Positions 35,859 through 48,460 of a DNA stretch of 64,000 bases are shown in pieces. Position 1 is the first letter of the stretch. The number at the start of each line of letters is the position of its first letter. This stretch comes from Phoronis australis. Lineage: Eukaryota > Phoronida > Phoronidae. Under the pieces are notes generated by a model. It was not told the DNA's origin and ran no database searches. It was given only the letters and a program-made list of their open reading frames with translations. The position numbers and the translations under genes are program-made. The stretch is taken from positions 67,483 through 131,482 of the forward strand of contig NMRA01000369.1 in NCBI GenBank assembly GCA_002633005.1, given 5' to 3'.

Positions 35859-35979
35859 CATGGGCGGCGCAGCATAGGGGTCAGTGCTACGCCGCCCATG
35901 GTCTATAGGCGGTGCACCACAGGGGGGCTGAAGGGGCTTTAGCCCCCCCATCACTTTTCTCAGTGCTGCGCCGCCCATG
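35859..35979. mobile_element. Short GC-rich inverted-repeat element (MITE-like), copy B
   Basis: Counterpart of 6425-6545, with no difference seen by eye. Confidence 0.6.
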
Positions 35980-36932
35980 TGAGGGAGAGTTGGGAATTTA
36001 GTTCCCCTGTTTTGGTCTTGGCAAACTGCACGAGTTTTTGGCCTCGCTGTAAGATTGGGTTAAGCGTAAATGCAACTTCGATTTAAATTTGAATCTTAAT
36101 GACGTGAAGGAAAGATTTAGTCTTCGCACACGCCACATGTTGGTCACAGTTCGAGACATGTAATTAAGTCTGTAATTAAGATCCATGTCTCGACCGGGAC
36201 TCGAAGCCAACTAAAGACTTTCTACTTACCGTGCAGGCCATCTTGTCCACTGATGTATCCGGGCAATTGGTCAATTATAGAAGTCCTACCAAACTTAATC
36301 GGAGACATCTTTCCCTTCTTACTTGAGAGTAAATATTCATGTAAGATTAACAAACCTTACACGTAAGAAGACTGATATTCTTACTTATACCATATCAACG
36401 CGCGCTAAGTCGTGACAAATACAATCATACACCACTGACGTGATGTTTGGTACACTACAGGATGGATAAAGAAAAATTGTCCATTGTACGATGCTTGTTT
36501 GCTGAAATACGATTATTCTTTTTTGAAACTATTTGACTAGTTCAAAATTAACATTTCATTTTCATCAAAAAAGCAATGTGGAAATAAAACTTCTTAAGCC
36601 AACGACTGAACCAGTCGTCGTTTCCAAAGTGTATGAATGTGACATGTGAATGAAAATACCCTAGTTTCAATATATTATTTGTATTATATAAACTGTGCGT
36701 AGTGTGTTGCATTATGGCTAGGGTACATCCATGGAATAAGATACTAAAAAGAGATCTGATTCGAAAGCCTTGATTGGTACAGAGATTGTTCAACTGCCGT
36801 AAGACAGTCTCATTGTTTTCTTGCTACCAATTGGCTGTATTGGTGCGTTCAAACTAAGCAAAATGTACAGCTAATTGAATGCCTGGGCAAAGTGGGCAAT
36901 GAGCCGAGTTCTCAGTAGATCTTGACTGTCAC

Positions 36933-37547
36933 AGGCACCTTTAATCAACCCTCGACGATAAAATGTAATAAGGAGGCAACATTTACGGCAAAGCGGATAG
37001 TGACCGAAATGACAGTACAGGCAGAGTAAACTGGTGGAACAGCTAACACTATAATGTTATTGTTTACTCTCTAACCGGCCACAAGGCAAGTACAATAATT
37101 AATCCACATACAAGCATAATGATTTGGACAAATGGAAGGAAATTGGATAGTGACCTTGAAATGTTGACCTGTTTTTCTGGTACCCAATCAGCGTGCTCCT
37201 GGAGTAGAATAAGGATAATGTTACTGTTTTTAGCATTCTGGTGATGTCAGAGCATACGCATTAGTTGACGCCAATGGATCATTTCGGTCGACTAGCTACG
37301 CTTTGCCGTGGATGTTGTCGATTAAAATAAGGAAAATTTGGAGGTATTTATTGGTTTCGATGTCAACAAATGAAACTAGTGAACGTGCTGCAGTGGCAGG
37401 TAAAATGTGACTTAAAGTACTCCCAGGTTGGCAAGCTTCGAGTTATTCCAGAAGTGCCTGGCGGACCGGGCGGCCATATTGGATAGTAATTGTATTTACC
37501 TTTCTCCATTATAGTATATCGTCGAGGGCTAATTAAACTGAGTGCCT
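36933..37547. mobile_element. MITE-like element with AGGCACC ends, copy B
   Basis: Counterpart of 7503-8105. The right end has a small insertion (CTGAG) before GTGCCT. Confidence 0.5.
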
Positions 37548-38559
37548 GTGCTTGAGTTGACCAATAGGCCTGTTGGAAACGAGGCATGACGTTCTTTAAC
37601 TTCGAAACGAGAGGAGCGCACTGCTTAAGGCTCCGAGACGAACTGCTCCCACAAGCACACAAAGTAGGCCTTAGAAATAAAATTGTAAAGAAAAAACTTG
37701 CCTTTGAATATGTTTGCAGTCAGAGTTTATTGATTGTAAAACAAAAGTATAAAATTAAACGACACAAAACACATAGCGAAGTTCCCCGGTCGGATACTTA
37801 CAAGAAACTGACAACGCGAAAAAAGCAATAAAATCAAGTGTGAAGCGATCTAATGATAGTGTTACATAATCTACTACAACACACAATTTACCATACATAT
37901 AATCTACTACACACGGGTGTTCACAAACGCCTAACAGGGAAAAAAATGTACAGCACTTGATACACATGAGAGCATATTTGTAGAACTAGCTTAAGTGTAC
38001 CCATTTTCGACACCTTTCCACATTATTTTGCACTTCCAAATAAATTCTGTTGTATTTCTGGAAAGCTTGCCTGGGCTTTCGGATGGTGTCACCTAACAGA
38101 AAATCGATCAAGATCAAAATTTTACGATCGATAGAAGACAACACAATTAGTTCACGAAATCACGTCTCTAGAAATCTTTGGGATTTCCTGACACGTAGTA
38201 ATCAAGTAAATTATATTTAAAAAATCCAATATTATTTAATGTACGTTTCCCCAAATATTCAAAGTGGAAACTCCTCAGTCGTCTGCTTCAAAAACAAGAT
38301 TTGGCGCACGTGAGATCCAGTAGACAAGACGGCAAGCCCACAGCCTCCGAAACTTGAACGGAATTCAATTAATAGACACATTTTAAGACCCTGAAATAAA
38401 TACTTATTCAACAATGTAAGGGTGTCGATCGCAGGTACACTGTTGCTACTTATGACGGGAATTTGAGAGGATTTATTTAAATAAACAGCTTATTATTTAA
38501 AATGACTTATTCTTATTAAAATGAAATAGGCAAAAAATTGAATTTCGGACCTCAAAAGC

Positions 38560-38815
38560 GAGGCCCCCTATATTAATATAGAGGGCCCCGCCGAAAGGAG
38601 GCCGGAGACCGGGGCCTTCCATATTAATATAGAGGGCCCCGCCGAAAGGAGGCCGGAGACCGGGGGCCCTCTATATTAATATAGGGGCCCCGCCGAAAGG
38701 AGACCGGAGAGCGGGGCCCCTATATTAATATAGAAGGCCCCGCCGAAAGGAGGCCGGAGAGCGGGCCCTCTATATTAATATAGAGGGCCCCACCGAAAGG
38801 AGGCCGGAGAGCGAA
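38560..38815. repeat. Hairpin minisatellite, five units of about 50 bp
   Basis: Each unit has a palindrome centred on TATATTAATATA inside GGGCCCTC/GAGGGCCC arms, followed by GCCGAAAGGAGGCCGGAGA. Units centre near 38570, 38620, 38672, 38721 and 38771. Found only in copy B. Confidence 0.9.
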
Positions 38816-38883
38816 AAATTTTGAAGCAATTGGGCATCACAAACAGCATGCTTCTTGTGACATCTATTTGTATCATAAAAATG

Positions 38884-39669
38884 GCCACCAGATGGCGCAA
38901 AACATGTCAACTCCATCCGAAAACAGAAACATCGTTTCTTTAATAGAAAGTATTAACCATAAAAATCTGTCAAGAAACTATAGAGAAACAAAGGAAGACC
39001 GGAAAAAATGGAATGGCCACTAGGGGGCAATGCACCTGAAAGTTGTCAATATCTGTTCTCAACATGATATGAATATACTTGCTAAATTTAATTAAGATCC
39101 TGCAGTAGGCTTAGGACATACAGCTATAGGCGCAAAAAAGCTAGGAGGCGCCACAGTAGTTAGTCGTCATCGTCAGCCATACTCTTCAAACTGAGAACAG
39201 ATATATCCATTTTCACAATAATCCATAGAATGGTTTAGTTGATAGAGGAGCAGATGCCAAAAAAACGATTGGAAAAAACATAAATGGCCACTAGGTGGCG
39301 CAAAATGTCTCAAATAAATCGGAAAATAGGGAGATAGCATCATGTCACCAATAAACTGCCACTAGGAGGTGCCACAGTAGCCAGATTAATCAGAAAATCA
39401 TCGTCAGGCTTTCTCTTCATAGTAAGAAAATACATGCATGCCAATTTTTACAATCATCTTTAAGAGCGGTTTGGTTGATAGAGAGGCGGATGCCAATAAA
39501 CAGTGAAAATGGTTATTAGGTGGCGCAAAATACCTTGACTCCTTCCGAAAACAGGAATATAGCATCATCCTACTAACAGGTGCCTAATGCCAAGTTTCAC
39601 AAAAATCTGTAGACGACCTTTAAAGATACAGAGGTAAATGTAAAAAAATAATTGCCACTAGGGGGCACA
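38884..39669. promoter_or_regulatory. Cluster of seven CTCF-like motifs in a copy-B insertion
   Basis: Matches to the CTCF core (CCASYAGRKGGCRS) at 38884-38898 (GCCACCAGATGGCGC), 39015-39030 (GGCCACTAGGGGGCAA), 39286-39301 (GGCCACTAGGTGGCGC), 39358-39373, 39511-39526 and 39654-39668. A weaker one (GCTAGGAGGCGCCAC) is at 39140-39154. They sit in a diverged repeat of roughly 130-250 bp. A relative of the first unit is at 44430-44515. Binding is inferred from the motif only. Confidence 0.4.
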
Positions 39670-40253
39670 ATGGTTGTCAGATCCATCCGAAATTCGTCCT
39701 CTTCTGTCGTCATCTTCATATGAACCCATCTGTCAGTATTATTAAAGTAGGATAAAATGAACAATAACGATGTTGATTGATAGAGTGAACTTAAGTACTG
39801 ATTGAGACATCCTTATTGCAAACAACAAATTGAACAATTATGAACATTCAATAAATTGCATAAAAGAATACATCAAAACGGTAGGGCGACAAATTGTTCG
39901 TTTTTGCACAGTTTATCATGGCCGGTTTCGCCGACTTCGGCCGAATCGCCTTACATGAACGTACAATCATGTAACTGTGCTGATTTTTGACACTAATGCT
40001 GCTTCTGTAGGGAGGACATCTCTGTGACGTCAAAAGCATCCATGCGACATGTATTAGGCAATCTAAGTTAGCTTGCTCGTCACAGGCCTACTCTGAAGCG
40101 AGCCTTAGAGATTCCTTGAACAAATCGGGCGAGAAAAAAATGCACGCCTAATTTAGTGGGTCCTTGGTTCAGTCATTTGAGCTTCGCCAGCTCAACCAGA
40201 GGACAAGCGGATAAGAGGAGCGTTTCCCCTCAATCTGAGAAGCAGAATGTCCC

Positions 40254-40261
40254 TATATAAG
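40254..40261 (+). promoter_or_regulatory. TATA-box-like TATATAAG ahead of the 85-bp array, copy B
   Basis: Conserved counterpart of 11383-11390. Confidence 0.3.
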
Positions 40262-40552
40262 ACATGTGTCAGTTGTCAAAGTTGCAGGGAAGGCCATTTT
40301 GCCATTCACTTCCCTCATGGGACAATTCCTGCTGCAACTTTTGGTGACCAAGAGGTCATTGTGGTACGCCAGCCTGGCTGACGTACATTGTCCAGTGCTT
40401 GGACTTTTTCATTTGTCGCAGCTCCGATGTAATACATTTAAGCGACTGGCAATGAGCATGAGAGACAACGTTTCTATTGTAAGGTAACAATTGGCAGACC
40501 GTCTGCCTCGATCATTTCAGTCAAAATAGCGCCGCAGAGAAGACCCTTGTTA

Positions 40553-41425
40553 TGGGGAAACTAAGTTGAGGCTGATCTAGAGGAGTGTCACTTAGAAACA
40601 CCTATTCACTGAAGATCAGCGAATAATCTCTTGTTACGTGGAATGTAGGCCACGGAACTTTCAAGTCGTGTTTCAGCAATACACAACAATTCCCACAAGC
40701 GGACTGACCACGCGTTATAAGGAAATTTGCTCGGGACTGACCGAGTCGAGTCTCAATAAGAGACATTGGTCCCCATGAGACCAGGTACTGGTCTCTCGTC
40801 AACGGGAAAACTAAATCGACGACTGTACAAGTCGTGTCCTATTAAGAGATAGTTCTTCCCAAAAGAGGAATGGCCTCTAGTTCTGTGGGGAAACTAAGCT
40901 GGGGATTGAGCAAATCCCATCTCCGTGCGAGAGAATAATTCCACGATGAGACTGCTTTCGCGTTATAGCAAAATTGGTCCCGAAACTTATCAAGTCATTT
41001 CCCGATAAGATAGTTTCCAAGAGAGACGACTGATCTCTCGTTAAAGCGAAATTAACCTGGGACTGGCGGAGTCCTGTCCCAATAAAAGACTATTAGAGGA
41101 AACTAAGCCGGTGACCATACAAGTCGTGTCTCATTAAGAGACATTAGTTTCCACGAAAGCAGACTCTTGTTATCTGGAAAAACGGACCGCACGGTACTGA
41201 CCAAACCCTGTCTCACTTGAGAAAAAACGCCATGGGTTCTTCCAGTTCTGACAACAGTACCCACGAGATCAGGAATTTATCCCCCGTTATAAGGAAACCA
41301 GAGTTCCCACGAGTACACTCTCTCGTAACGAGAAATTTGTCCGAGGACTCATCAACACGTATATCATTAAGAGACAATATTTCCCACAAGAGGACTTTCT
41401 TGCTAGGGTCACTACGCCATTGACT
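40553..41425. repeat. Degenerate tandem array, unit about 85-90 bp, copy B
   Basis: Counterpart of 11690-12545, with scattered substitutions and no change in unit number seen. Confidence 0.7.
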
Positions 41426-42669
41426 GGCCAAGGCAAGTCTCTCGATCACCAAGTCCTTACAAATCTTGTCGATGCTCTCGCATCCAGTTCTTGTTCAACG
41501 TCGTTTACTTTGATGTTTTCACTTATTGTATAGTTAGGCTTCTAACATTTTCTTTAGTTTTGCGCAGAGTACATTTCAGAAGAGCGCGTGGTTCGGCCAT
41601 CACAGAGTTTACATCTGCTGTTTGAGAAGGTCTAAGAAAAATGCAACTATGTCTACGAGAAAAAAATAAATAGGATTCATTTGTCTCCATCAGTGATCAC
41701 AGGAGTCGGATGAAATCCAAAACTCAACGACAGGGTAATCCAGTGATATGCTTAAATTTAAAACGGGCTCTGAACTGAAACACTCAAACAAATGTTGACG
41801 TTTCTTGCATTGCGTAAATCATTAACCATAGAGCAAGTTAATGTTGCTATCCAATGGGTGTACTGGTAGTGTTTAAACCTAATGAGCTATAGATGAACTA
41901 TTAGACTAGCTGGCCACCACTCCACCATGAAATCCTCTGCCTCGTAGAGATGCTCTACGCGTCTTCAGGATCAGCACCCTGCAACAGCGTAACGTCATTG
42001 TAACAAGGAAAACAGTATAGGGTTATCATGACCTGTTAGACAAATGCTACCAGTTAAAGTCAAGTAATTGCAAAAAAGATCATAGAGAGTTTGACGCCAT
42101 AATTAGTGTTTTGGACAGGCACAGACCAAATAGCCGGCTCTGAATTCACTGGCCAAAGCGGCTGTATGCCATCCCCATTATGCGATTAGTCATGTACATA
42201 TACATGTAGATAGTCATCGGGTTCTTCATGTAGCGGGCACCACACGTGCATGCGTTCCACAACTCATAATTTAAGGACGTCCACTATGAGTAGGTCATCC
42301 AGGGCTTTCGATGCTTCAATTTTGGGGTCAGAATACAAACCTCTCTGAAAATGCCTAAAAATCACACGAAATTATCTTCATCTGGCCCCCAAATTTCATT
42401 CCCGTGATTATAATTCCCCCTAAGTTCTATTTACCACTTTGGACTCGAACAGATCCTCAGCTTCAGAAGGTTTCACTAACTGGTAAAATCTTTTCTTCCA
42501 TTGTTAACATCCTCGATGTGGATGACAAAATCTGGAGTGCTTTATTGGAATTGCACGGCTATTGCTGATATTACCAGTAAAGAACGAGATTCATTGGAGG
42601 CTACAGCTCACTGGCTGACATACCACTTGCTGATGCAAACTATTTCTTATTCACACAAACAACCAAAGC

Positions 42670-42811
42670 GCCCAAATCAGTCACTATATAATTTTGAAGC
42701 GAGAAAACGACAAATCTACCTGAGGGCCCCCATGGAAAGCAGTGTGAACTGATGGGGCTACCCTCGTTGTAAATTTTACATTAATAAGTAAATAAATAAA
42801 TAAATAAATAC
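42670..42811 (+). mobile_element. Possible non-LTR retrotransposon 3' tail
   Basis: GAGGGCCCCCATGGAAAGC then GATGGGGCTACCCTCGTTGT and a (TAAA)n tail (42785-42811). The shape is that of a LINE 3' end with a short-unit tail. No reverse transcriptase sequence is present upstream, so it would be a truncated copy. Confidence 0.35.
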
Positions 42812-43226
42812 AATAATACCCCCCCGGCCACCTTGTCCATGTAGATTGATTGTTGCACATTCAAAACATTCAAGGAAATTTATTGTCTTCGCGAAAATTC
42901 AATTCAACCTTATTCACTTCACATATATAGATATATAAAAATTATCTGTCACTTATAGTTTTTACAGATGAATTTGAAGAACACATGAAACCACTTTACA
43001 CCCGTAGTAATACTCAGAGATAAATAAAATCCGCTCATATCAGCCAAAACTCCATCGACAGATGCACAAGACATGTGACGTGGTCAGCCTTTTATGGAGA
43101 CTCAATTCAGATGATAGTTAATAAAGTCTATCAAAATAAAGAACGAAAAAGTGAAAACGTTATGCAATTCTTATCTTAACACCAGCTGCCCGGCCGTGAC
43201 TCCTGCGTCAATCACGATAAAAATGA

Positions 43227-45956
43227 TCAGGTGGCATGGCCCTTTTGTGCCCGCTCCGTGTGTGTTGGAACCAGTGAAAGCGTCATGGCATGATTTTGAA
43301 CGATAACTAGCCCAATGGTGTTTTTGCGTACCTGTTCAGGTGCCAAACCCGCGACAACAGTGTTATGGTTGCCGCTCTGCACGCATTTCATCTCAGCTGC
43401 CGAAATGTGGTTTTCATTTCCACAGTGCAAGTGGTAGTGGTTCACGACAGTGCAGTTGAAGTTGTGTTGTCGGAACGAGGCTCCACCAGGCGCCTCCCCG
43501 TGTTCCATCTGCAAATCATAATGTTCACGTGTTGCAACCTCGGGTAAGAAACAACCGGTTGCAAATTTTGAGGTAAGATAATCCATCACAGTGCTTCATC
43601 GTGAAACAGTTGGGGATAGCAAAATTGTGCGTTGCTTATCTAACCAAAACAACATTGAAGAAATAAGAAAAAAATAATTATTTCCTTACAAACACGTACG
43701 TGAATTCATCCGTGAATAATGATTGTGGCGCAACGAATGCGTGTGTTATTAGCCTGGACCACGAGCAATCTTGTTCATATGCTAGGTTATGTATGACAAT
43801 TACAGAAAGATAAGTTGACTTCGCTCTCATGACCATCCATGGTAATGTCCGTAATACACGGCGACAAATTGCGAAAACGGCGTGCCCGAGCTTCAGTTTT
43901 TTTTGCTCAACTAAAGGGACGCCAGTCAGGGGGATTCATAGGGTTCAGATGTCTCGATCAGTGCCCCTGCACCTTGCTGTTGAAATGTTTCCAGCTCTCA
44001 TACATGTGTTTAGCGGTACCATCTAGTGAATAAATAGTCCACGAGTTCATGAGAATTGCCAAAACACCAAAATACGTCGTGCCGCAAAAAGTAAGTCAAA
44101 GTGACATGATACATGGTTCTTCAATTCTAAAAAGAACTATCCCGCATGTACACGATTTCGGTATGTGATATGTAGGCTTTGATTCAGGTATAGTCAAGTG
44201 GGCCAAAAACGCGTGCATGTGCCTGTATGTGAAACAGTTTCGGCTTCGCGGGTCCTACCTGGCTTTCAGGGCTGCTGGCGCCGCCTATAGGCTTGACTTT
44301 GGAAGATTTGAATCCACCGAGCAACCAATAGAGTAGGCGTTTTAGCTTCGTCAGCCAACCTTCATTCCCGGGTTCATCGTCTGCAATGCAAAACAAAAGC
44401 AACGCGGAGCGCTGAAATACACCCACGACATGCAGCATCGCAAATGATGTGCTTCTATGAGAGTTTTTAGTATCATAAAAATGGCCATTAGACGGCGCAG
44501 AATGTGTCAATCTCGTCTCGTACGCCTACACAACTATTTGCCGGGGAGGAGACATTTTTTAAGCATTTCAATAAAAAAAGAAGAATGCACAATTGACACC
44601 AACTTAAAACACCCTTTACCTGGTTGGTAACTAAGATACGACCATATACATCGGTTAGCCTCGTGTGCCTGTGAACACGGCTTAGCTACGGCGGCCGATT
44701 CACAACAATAGCGGAGTTGTTCAACCAGATAAAAGCTGAAAGCCCCGGAGCCGCAAAACCATAACATGGGAAGTGAGGTCAGACTCGTAAACAAAATGTA
44801 AACAAAACGGGTAGTGGCTCAGTGCCATAAAATTATTCAATAATGGTTCCTTGTGCCATATGTTAGCCAGTAAACTTGAATCGCCGGAATTTGAACATAC
44901 TGCCCAATCGAATGAAAAGCCCGGCGGTGAAGAAAACTCACTGAGTGCCAGATTATCCATAGCTAGATAGGGCTACAGCTCTTATAATTGAGGCCTGGCG
45001 TCACTATAGGGCCCTCAACAAAAAAGGTGTAAAAACTGTGGCGACTGGGGCCCGGGACAAGACAATCTGTTGAGTTTCAATGAAAAACCTGCACCAAAGG
45101 GCCTCACGATAGCAAGGAATAGGGCCCCCGTCTCGTCGACACAATGGCCCCTCCATGATGGAAGTCGTGTCGATCGAAATTGGAATTGATTTGCATACAC
45201 GTCTCGTTGCCACATGTACCCCTCTTATAGTTTGGCGACGGGGAGGAGGGCCGGGGAGGAGATCGACATTTCTTTAATTCTGGAGACTGGAGACTGTTAC
45301 TTGAACCCGAGGCAGATCGCCAGCTTTGGGCCTCTACATGATCGAGTGAGAAGCCAGTGCATTATACGGCGTCCTAGTGCAACGGCATAGGATATGCATG
45401 GTCACGTGACCTGACGATAATCGATCCCTGTCAGGACACTAACTCCGCCGATTTCCCAGATAGAGCAGGCTTTCGGGCTATTGCTGAAGCTAACGGTATG
45501 AAAGAGTAGGCTACGCACAGCGTTTAGCTTTTAACCCTACAAGCCAGCTTAGTGTACATGTGCTAGCTGGTCCTCGGGCAGACAGCGGCCCCTGTCCGTC
45601 TGTGCCTAGTGTACGTCTGAGTCCGTAGCTTTATCAATAAATAACATTGAATGGTTAGAGCTGCTAACTCTGTCGGCCAGATGCAGAAAGCGCATTTTGT
45701 TGGCGACGTTGTGCATTCAAGAATTCTAAGAGGTGTAGTCATCTAAGCCTACCTTCGCACCCCTGGAACATTGTGGAGGAATCAGCTATCTGAGATTTGT
45801 AACCAAGAACTTCTATAAAAATATTTTCCAAGTCGCGATCGACGTAAGCCGCCGTGGGAATTTCCCGGCACTGGCCAATCAGGGCACCACCTGCCCACAT
45901 GTGATATATTTTCGACAGGCGTGTCAACGTCCCATTGGCGCTCAGTGACATATGGA
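43227..45956 (-). CDS. Candidate three-exon gene with two C-terminal RHIM-like motifs (partial 5')
   Basis: Reconstructed from splice signals and compatible phases: 45956-45753 (ends one base into a codon), 44380-44259 (starts with two bases, ends phase 0; acceptor TTTTGCATTGCAG), and 43508-43227 (acceptor GATTTGCAG; TGA stop, or an alternative donor GTACGC after 43332). Exon 1 reads SLSANGTLTRLSKIYHMW and later DLENIFIEVLGY; exon 2 is acidic, then WLTKLKRLLYWLLGGFKSS. Exon 3 contains two spaced motifs, LHCGNENHIS (43401-43430) and VQSGNHNTVV (43353-43382). These resemble the RHIM core (I/V-Q-I/V-G-x-x-N-x-hydrophobic) of RIPK1/3, TRIF and ZBP1. The 5' end is open: an in-frame ATG lies at the start of the first exon, but an upstream exon is equally possible. 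The gene is missing from copy A. The function is inferred from the motifs only. Confidence 0.42.
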
Positions 45957-46299
45957 CTGTATAGGCTATTCTTACCACTGCCGGTGAAGTGATTTCTCAG
46001 CAGTCGGGTGATAACAGAACGTAAAATCACTACCGTGACTACGCGAAGCCCTGAATATTTTTACCTTGATGATGTTATTCAAATAGCCTACCATTGTGAC
46101 TGAGAACGGGGACCTACAGTATACTATCATTCAACCTTTACTCAGTTGTCAAGGAAAAACTACTGCAGATGAGCTAAACGCTGAACAGGAACTATTTGAA
46201 TTAATTCGCTGTACACCCGGCGAACAAGTACTGCGACCGGCACACTCTGACGCATCGAGCAAAGAACAAACCTTCGCTGCGCTCGTTGCCGCTGCAATG

Positions 46300-46365
46300 C
46301 CCCGGGCCGGGATTTCAACTCACAACCTATAGACCACAGGGGGCGTGCTCTTGAACTAAAACTAT
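46300..46365 (-). repeat. tRNA-like SINE fragment
   Basis: On the minus strand: TAGTTCAAGAGCACGCC (A-box-like), then GTTGTGAGTTGAAATCCCGG (B-box-like). This resembles a Leu/Ser-type tRNA head. The acceptor stem is not complete, so it is called a relic. Confidence 0.35.
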
Positions 46366-46429
46366 CTATATCATGCTAATAGACAGCTTGTTTGTGCTCC
46401 AGAGCGAACCCGGCCTGCTCCTTTCCATA

Positions 46430-46975
46430 ACGTTTAATTAAAGCTTTATATTTTGTGCAACCAGTTCGCAGCAAATTCGTCGTGTTTATAACAGACTCAT
46501 GCCCAAAAGACCAAATCCATTTTTCATGTTGGTATTAACCACGCGCTTGCTTTTTAAATCGTCTTAATTTGAATATTTGACAAAGAGAGAGTGATTCCTT
46601 CGATTAAAATTTACATGTTACCTCCAGCTTCTTTTTCTTCATCGTCACTCAGCATTCGTTTACTTTGAAAGAATTTTCTTCATATTGCACAGTGGAGTAG
46701 ACGATGGAAACGAAGTGGCAGTGGCCAGCGCCACTGCCGGGATCGCCTGGGATATCAAGTGCCTATCGACCGAGAGCGGCGTTAATTGACTGTTACGATT
46801 GTGCCAGTTGTCTGGAGTCAGACTCTTGAAATCCCACATACATAGTATAAAACTCGACACAGTGTCAAATCTTGTTTCGGTCGTATATATACTGGGATTA
46901 ATTAATAACCTCGATATTCCGCCAAGGACGGGGGGGGGGCGACCCTCTGGCCCGCCCCTCTAAATCCACCTAAGT
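46430..46975. mobile_element. Diverged relative of the foldback element
   Basis: Shares the centre and right arm of 19440-20043 (CCCAAAAGACCAAA, TTTGACAAAGAGAGA, CACAGTGGAGTAGACGA, CAGCGCCACTGCCGG, and the CCCCTCTAAAT end). The left arm is mostly absent. Confidence 0.6.
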
Positions 46976-47021
46976 ATGTACACGTACATTTAGTGATTTT
47001 AGCAGGGGATCACAGCGATTT

Positions 47022-47283
47022 CATGGCCGTGCCTTCTAAAATACAGTTTCAGTCCCTAGATACGTCCCGGATCAGCAGACACCCAACCCCCAATACAAAT
47101 TCCATATCTATGCCCTAGAGGACATGACACGCACTGAAAATACTCCAAACCCAGTCACCAGATTTGGAATACCCAATGATCAAATCCAGGATCCAGGACT
47201 GTAGTTTGGTTTGTACCATGACTTAAGTGGTCCAGGATTGGAGTTTAGGGATTCGAAACTGTAAGTTTGAAGGCACAGCCATG
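47022..47283. mobile_element. Small inverted-end element (CATGGCCGTGCCTTC / GAAGGCACAGCCATG)
   Basis: About 260 bp with 15-bp near-perfect inverted ends and no coding capacity, within the copy-B-only block. Confidence 0.4.
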
Positions 47284-47869
47284 CAATTTAGAAGGCGCAC
47301 CATGGAAAAGTTTAAGTGATAAGGACAAAGACATATAACAGTCCAATAGCAAAGTTGTATTCAACTAAACTGGAATAACTAGACAAAGCTTACACCATTT
47401 TCACCATCAAAATTTGGAACAACGAAACTAAACATCAAATTGGTAAAGCGATTACAATCCAGCATTCCCTCGAAGAAACTATCTTCTGATTTCGACCATT
47501 TACTGGTTTAAATTGACCTCGATTTTTTCTTTACTCGGCTAAATCACAATCAAGGTTCATGTTCGAGAGTTCACTTTGTTACGGTCTAAAATAAAATTTT
47601 TGGTCACTTACTAAATGCCAACTGAATCTCATATGCAAAGAGTTATTTAGTTGTGCACATTAAAAAAGAATCATCAACATCGGACAATGTTTGAGAAATT
47701 TATGCATGTTTTTGTCTATGAATTTCATGCATTTTTAGCATTACGAGTGGCCATTATAAAAATTACAATTTTCAATTGTCAACAGTAGAAACTCTGTTAG
47801 TATTATCTGCAGAGAACCCAATAAGGAGTTACTGTACATTAAAGAGTCATTGGCCATTCAGAACCAGCA

Positions 47870-48080
47870 TGCCACTGATTCTCTGAATAACATGTAGAGC
47901 TCTGTAACCCTGCAGCTATGGTGATGACCAGCTACCGACCTTATTCTATGTATCTCTCACTTCACTCTATGGATGTTACCTGAGCTGTGTGTTGGCACTT
48001 GTTCTCCTAAATTGTTGTAAATATGATCCTGATGATGTCTAATGAAAAGATGAAACGTTGAATTGAACATGAACTTTTTT
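47870..48080 (+). mobile_element. Possible Penelope-type retroelement end with hammerhead-like core
   Basis: CTGATGA (48029-48035), a short pairing stem (GTCT with AGAT) and GAAAC (48052-48056) match the catalytic-core layout of hammerhead motifs carried by Penelope-like elements. The 3' cleavage-side nucleotides are not well conserved, so activity is doubtful. Confidence 0.3.
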
Positions 48081-48460
48081 ATTTGTGCGGCGATTGTCCG
48101 GTTTTTAATCTTATTGTGGCCAAAAACTGATTTAATTTATCAAGTAAGCAATTGCTTAGATATGACTGGGAATAACTTCAGTCGCTTTTAAAATCACTTA
48201 CATGAAGTTGTGCTTAATCATTGAGAAATGGTAGGCTTCATCATAAAACAGGCACTCGTTACGAAATTTGTAAATTCTGTGTTTCTAACCCTCACCAAGT
48301 GTAAAGAAGATTAAAAACTAAAGTTCAGACTCTCTCATAAAAAGAACTGCAGAATATGTTAGCCTAGGCAACACAGCAAATTATTCAATATCTAAATAAA
48401 CCAAAATTTTGGATATTGACTGGGTTCTGCTATGTTGAAAATGGGCCAAAAAGGCTAACA

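Larger units (their letters stand above)
38484..39738. other. Copy-B-only insertion of about 1.25 kb
   Basis: Copy A reads straight through at about 10860 (TTTAAATAATATTGTTAAAG). The insert consists of the hairpin minisatellite followed by the CTCF-motif repeats. No clear target duplication or terminal repeat was seen. Confidence 0.8.
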
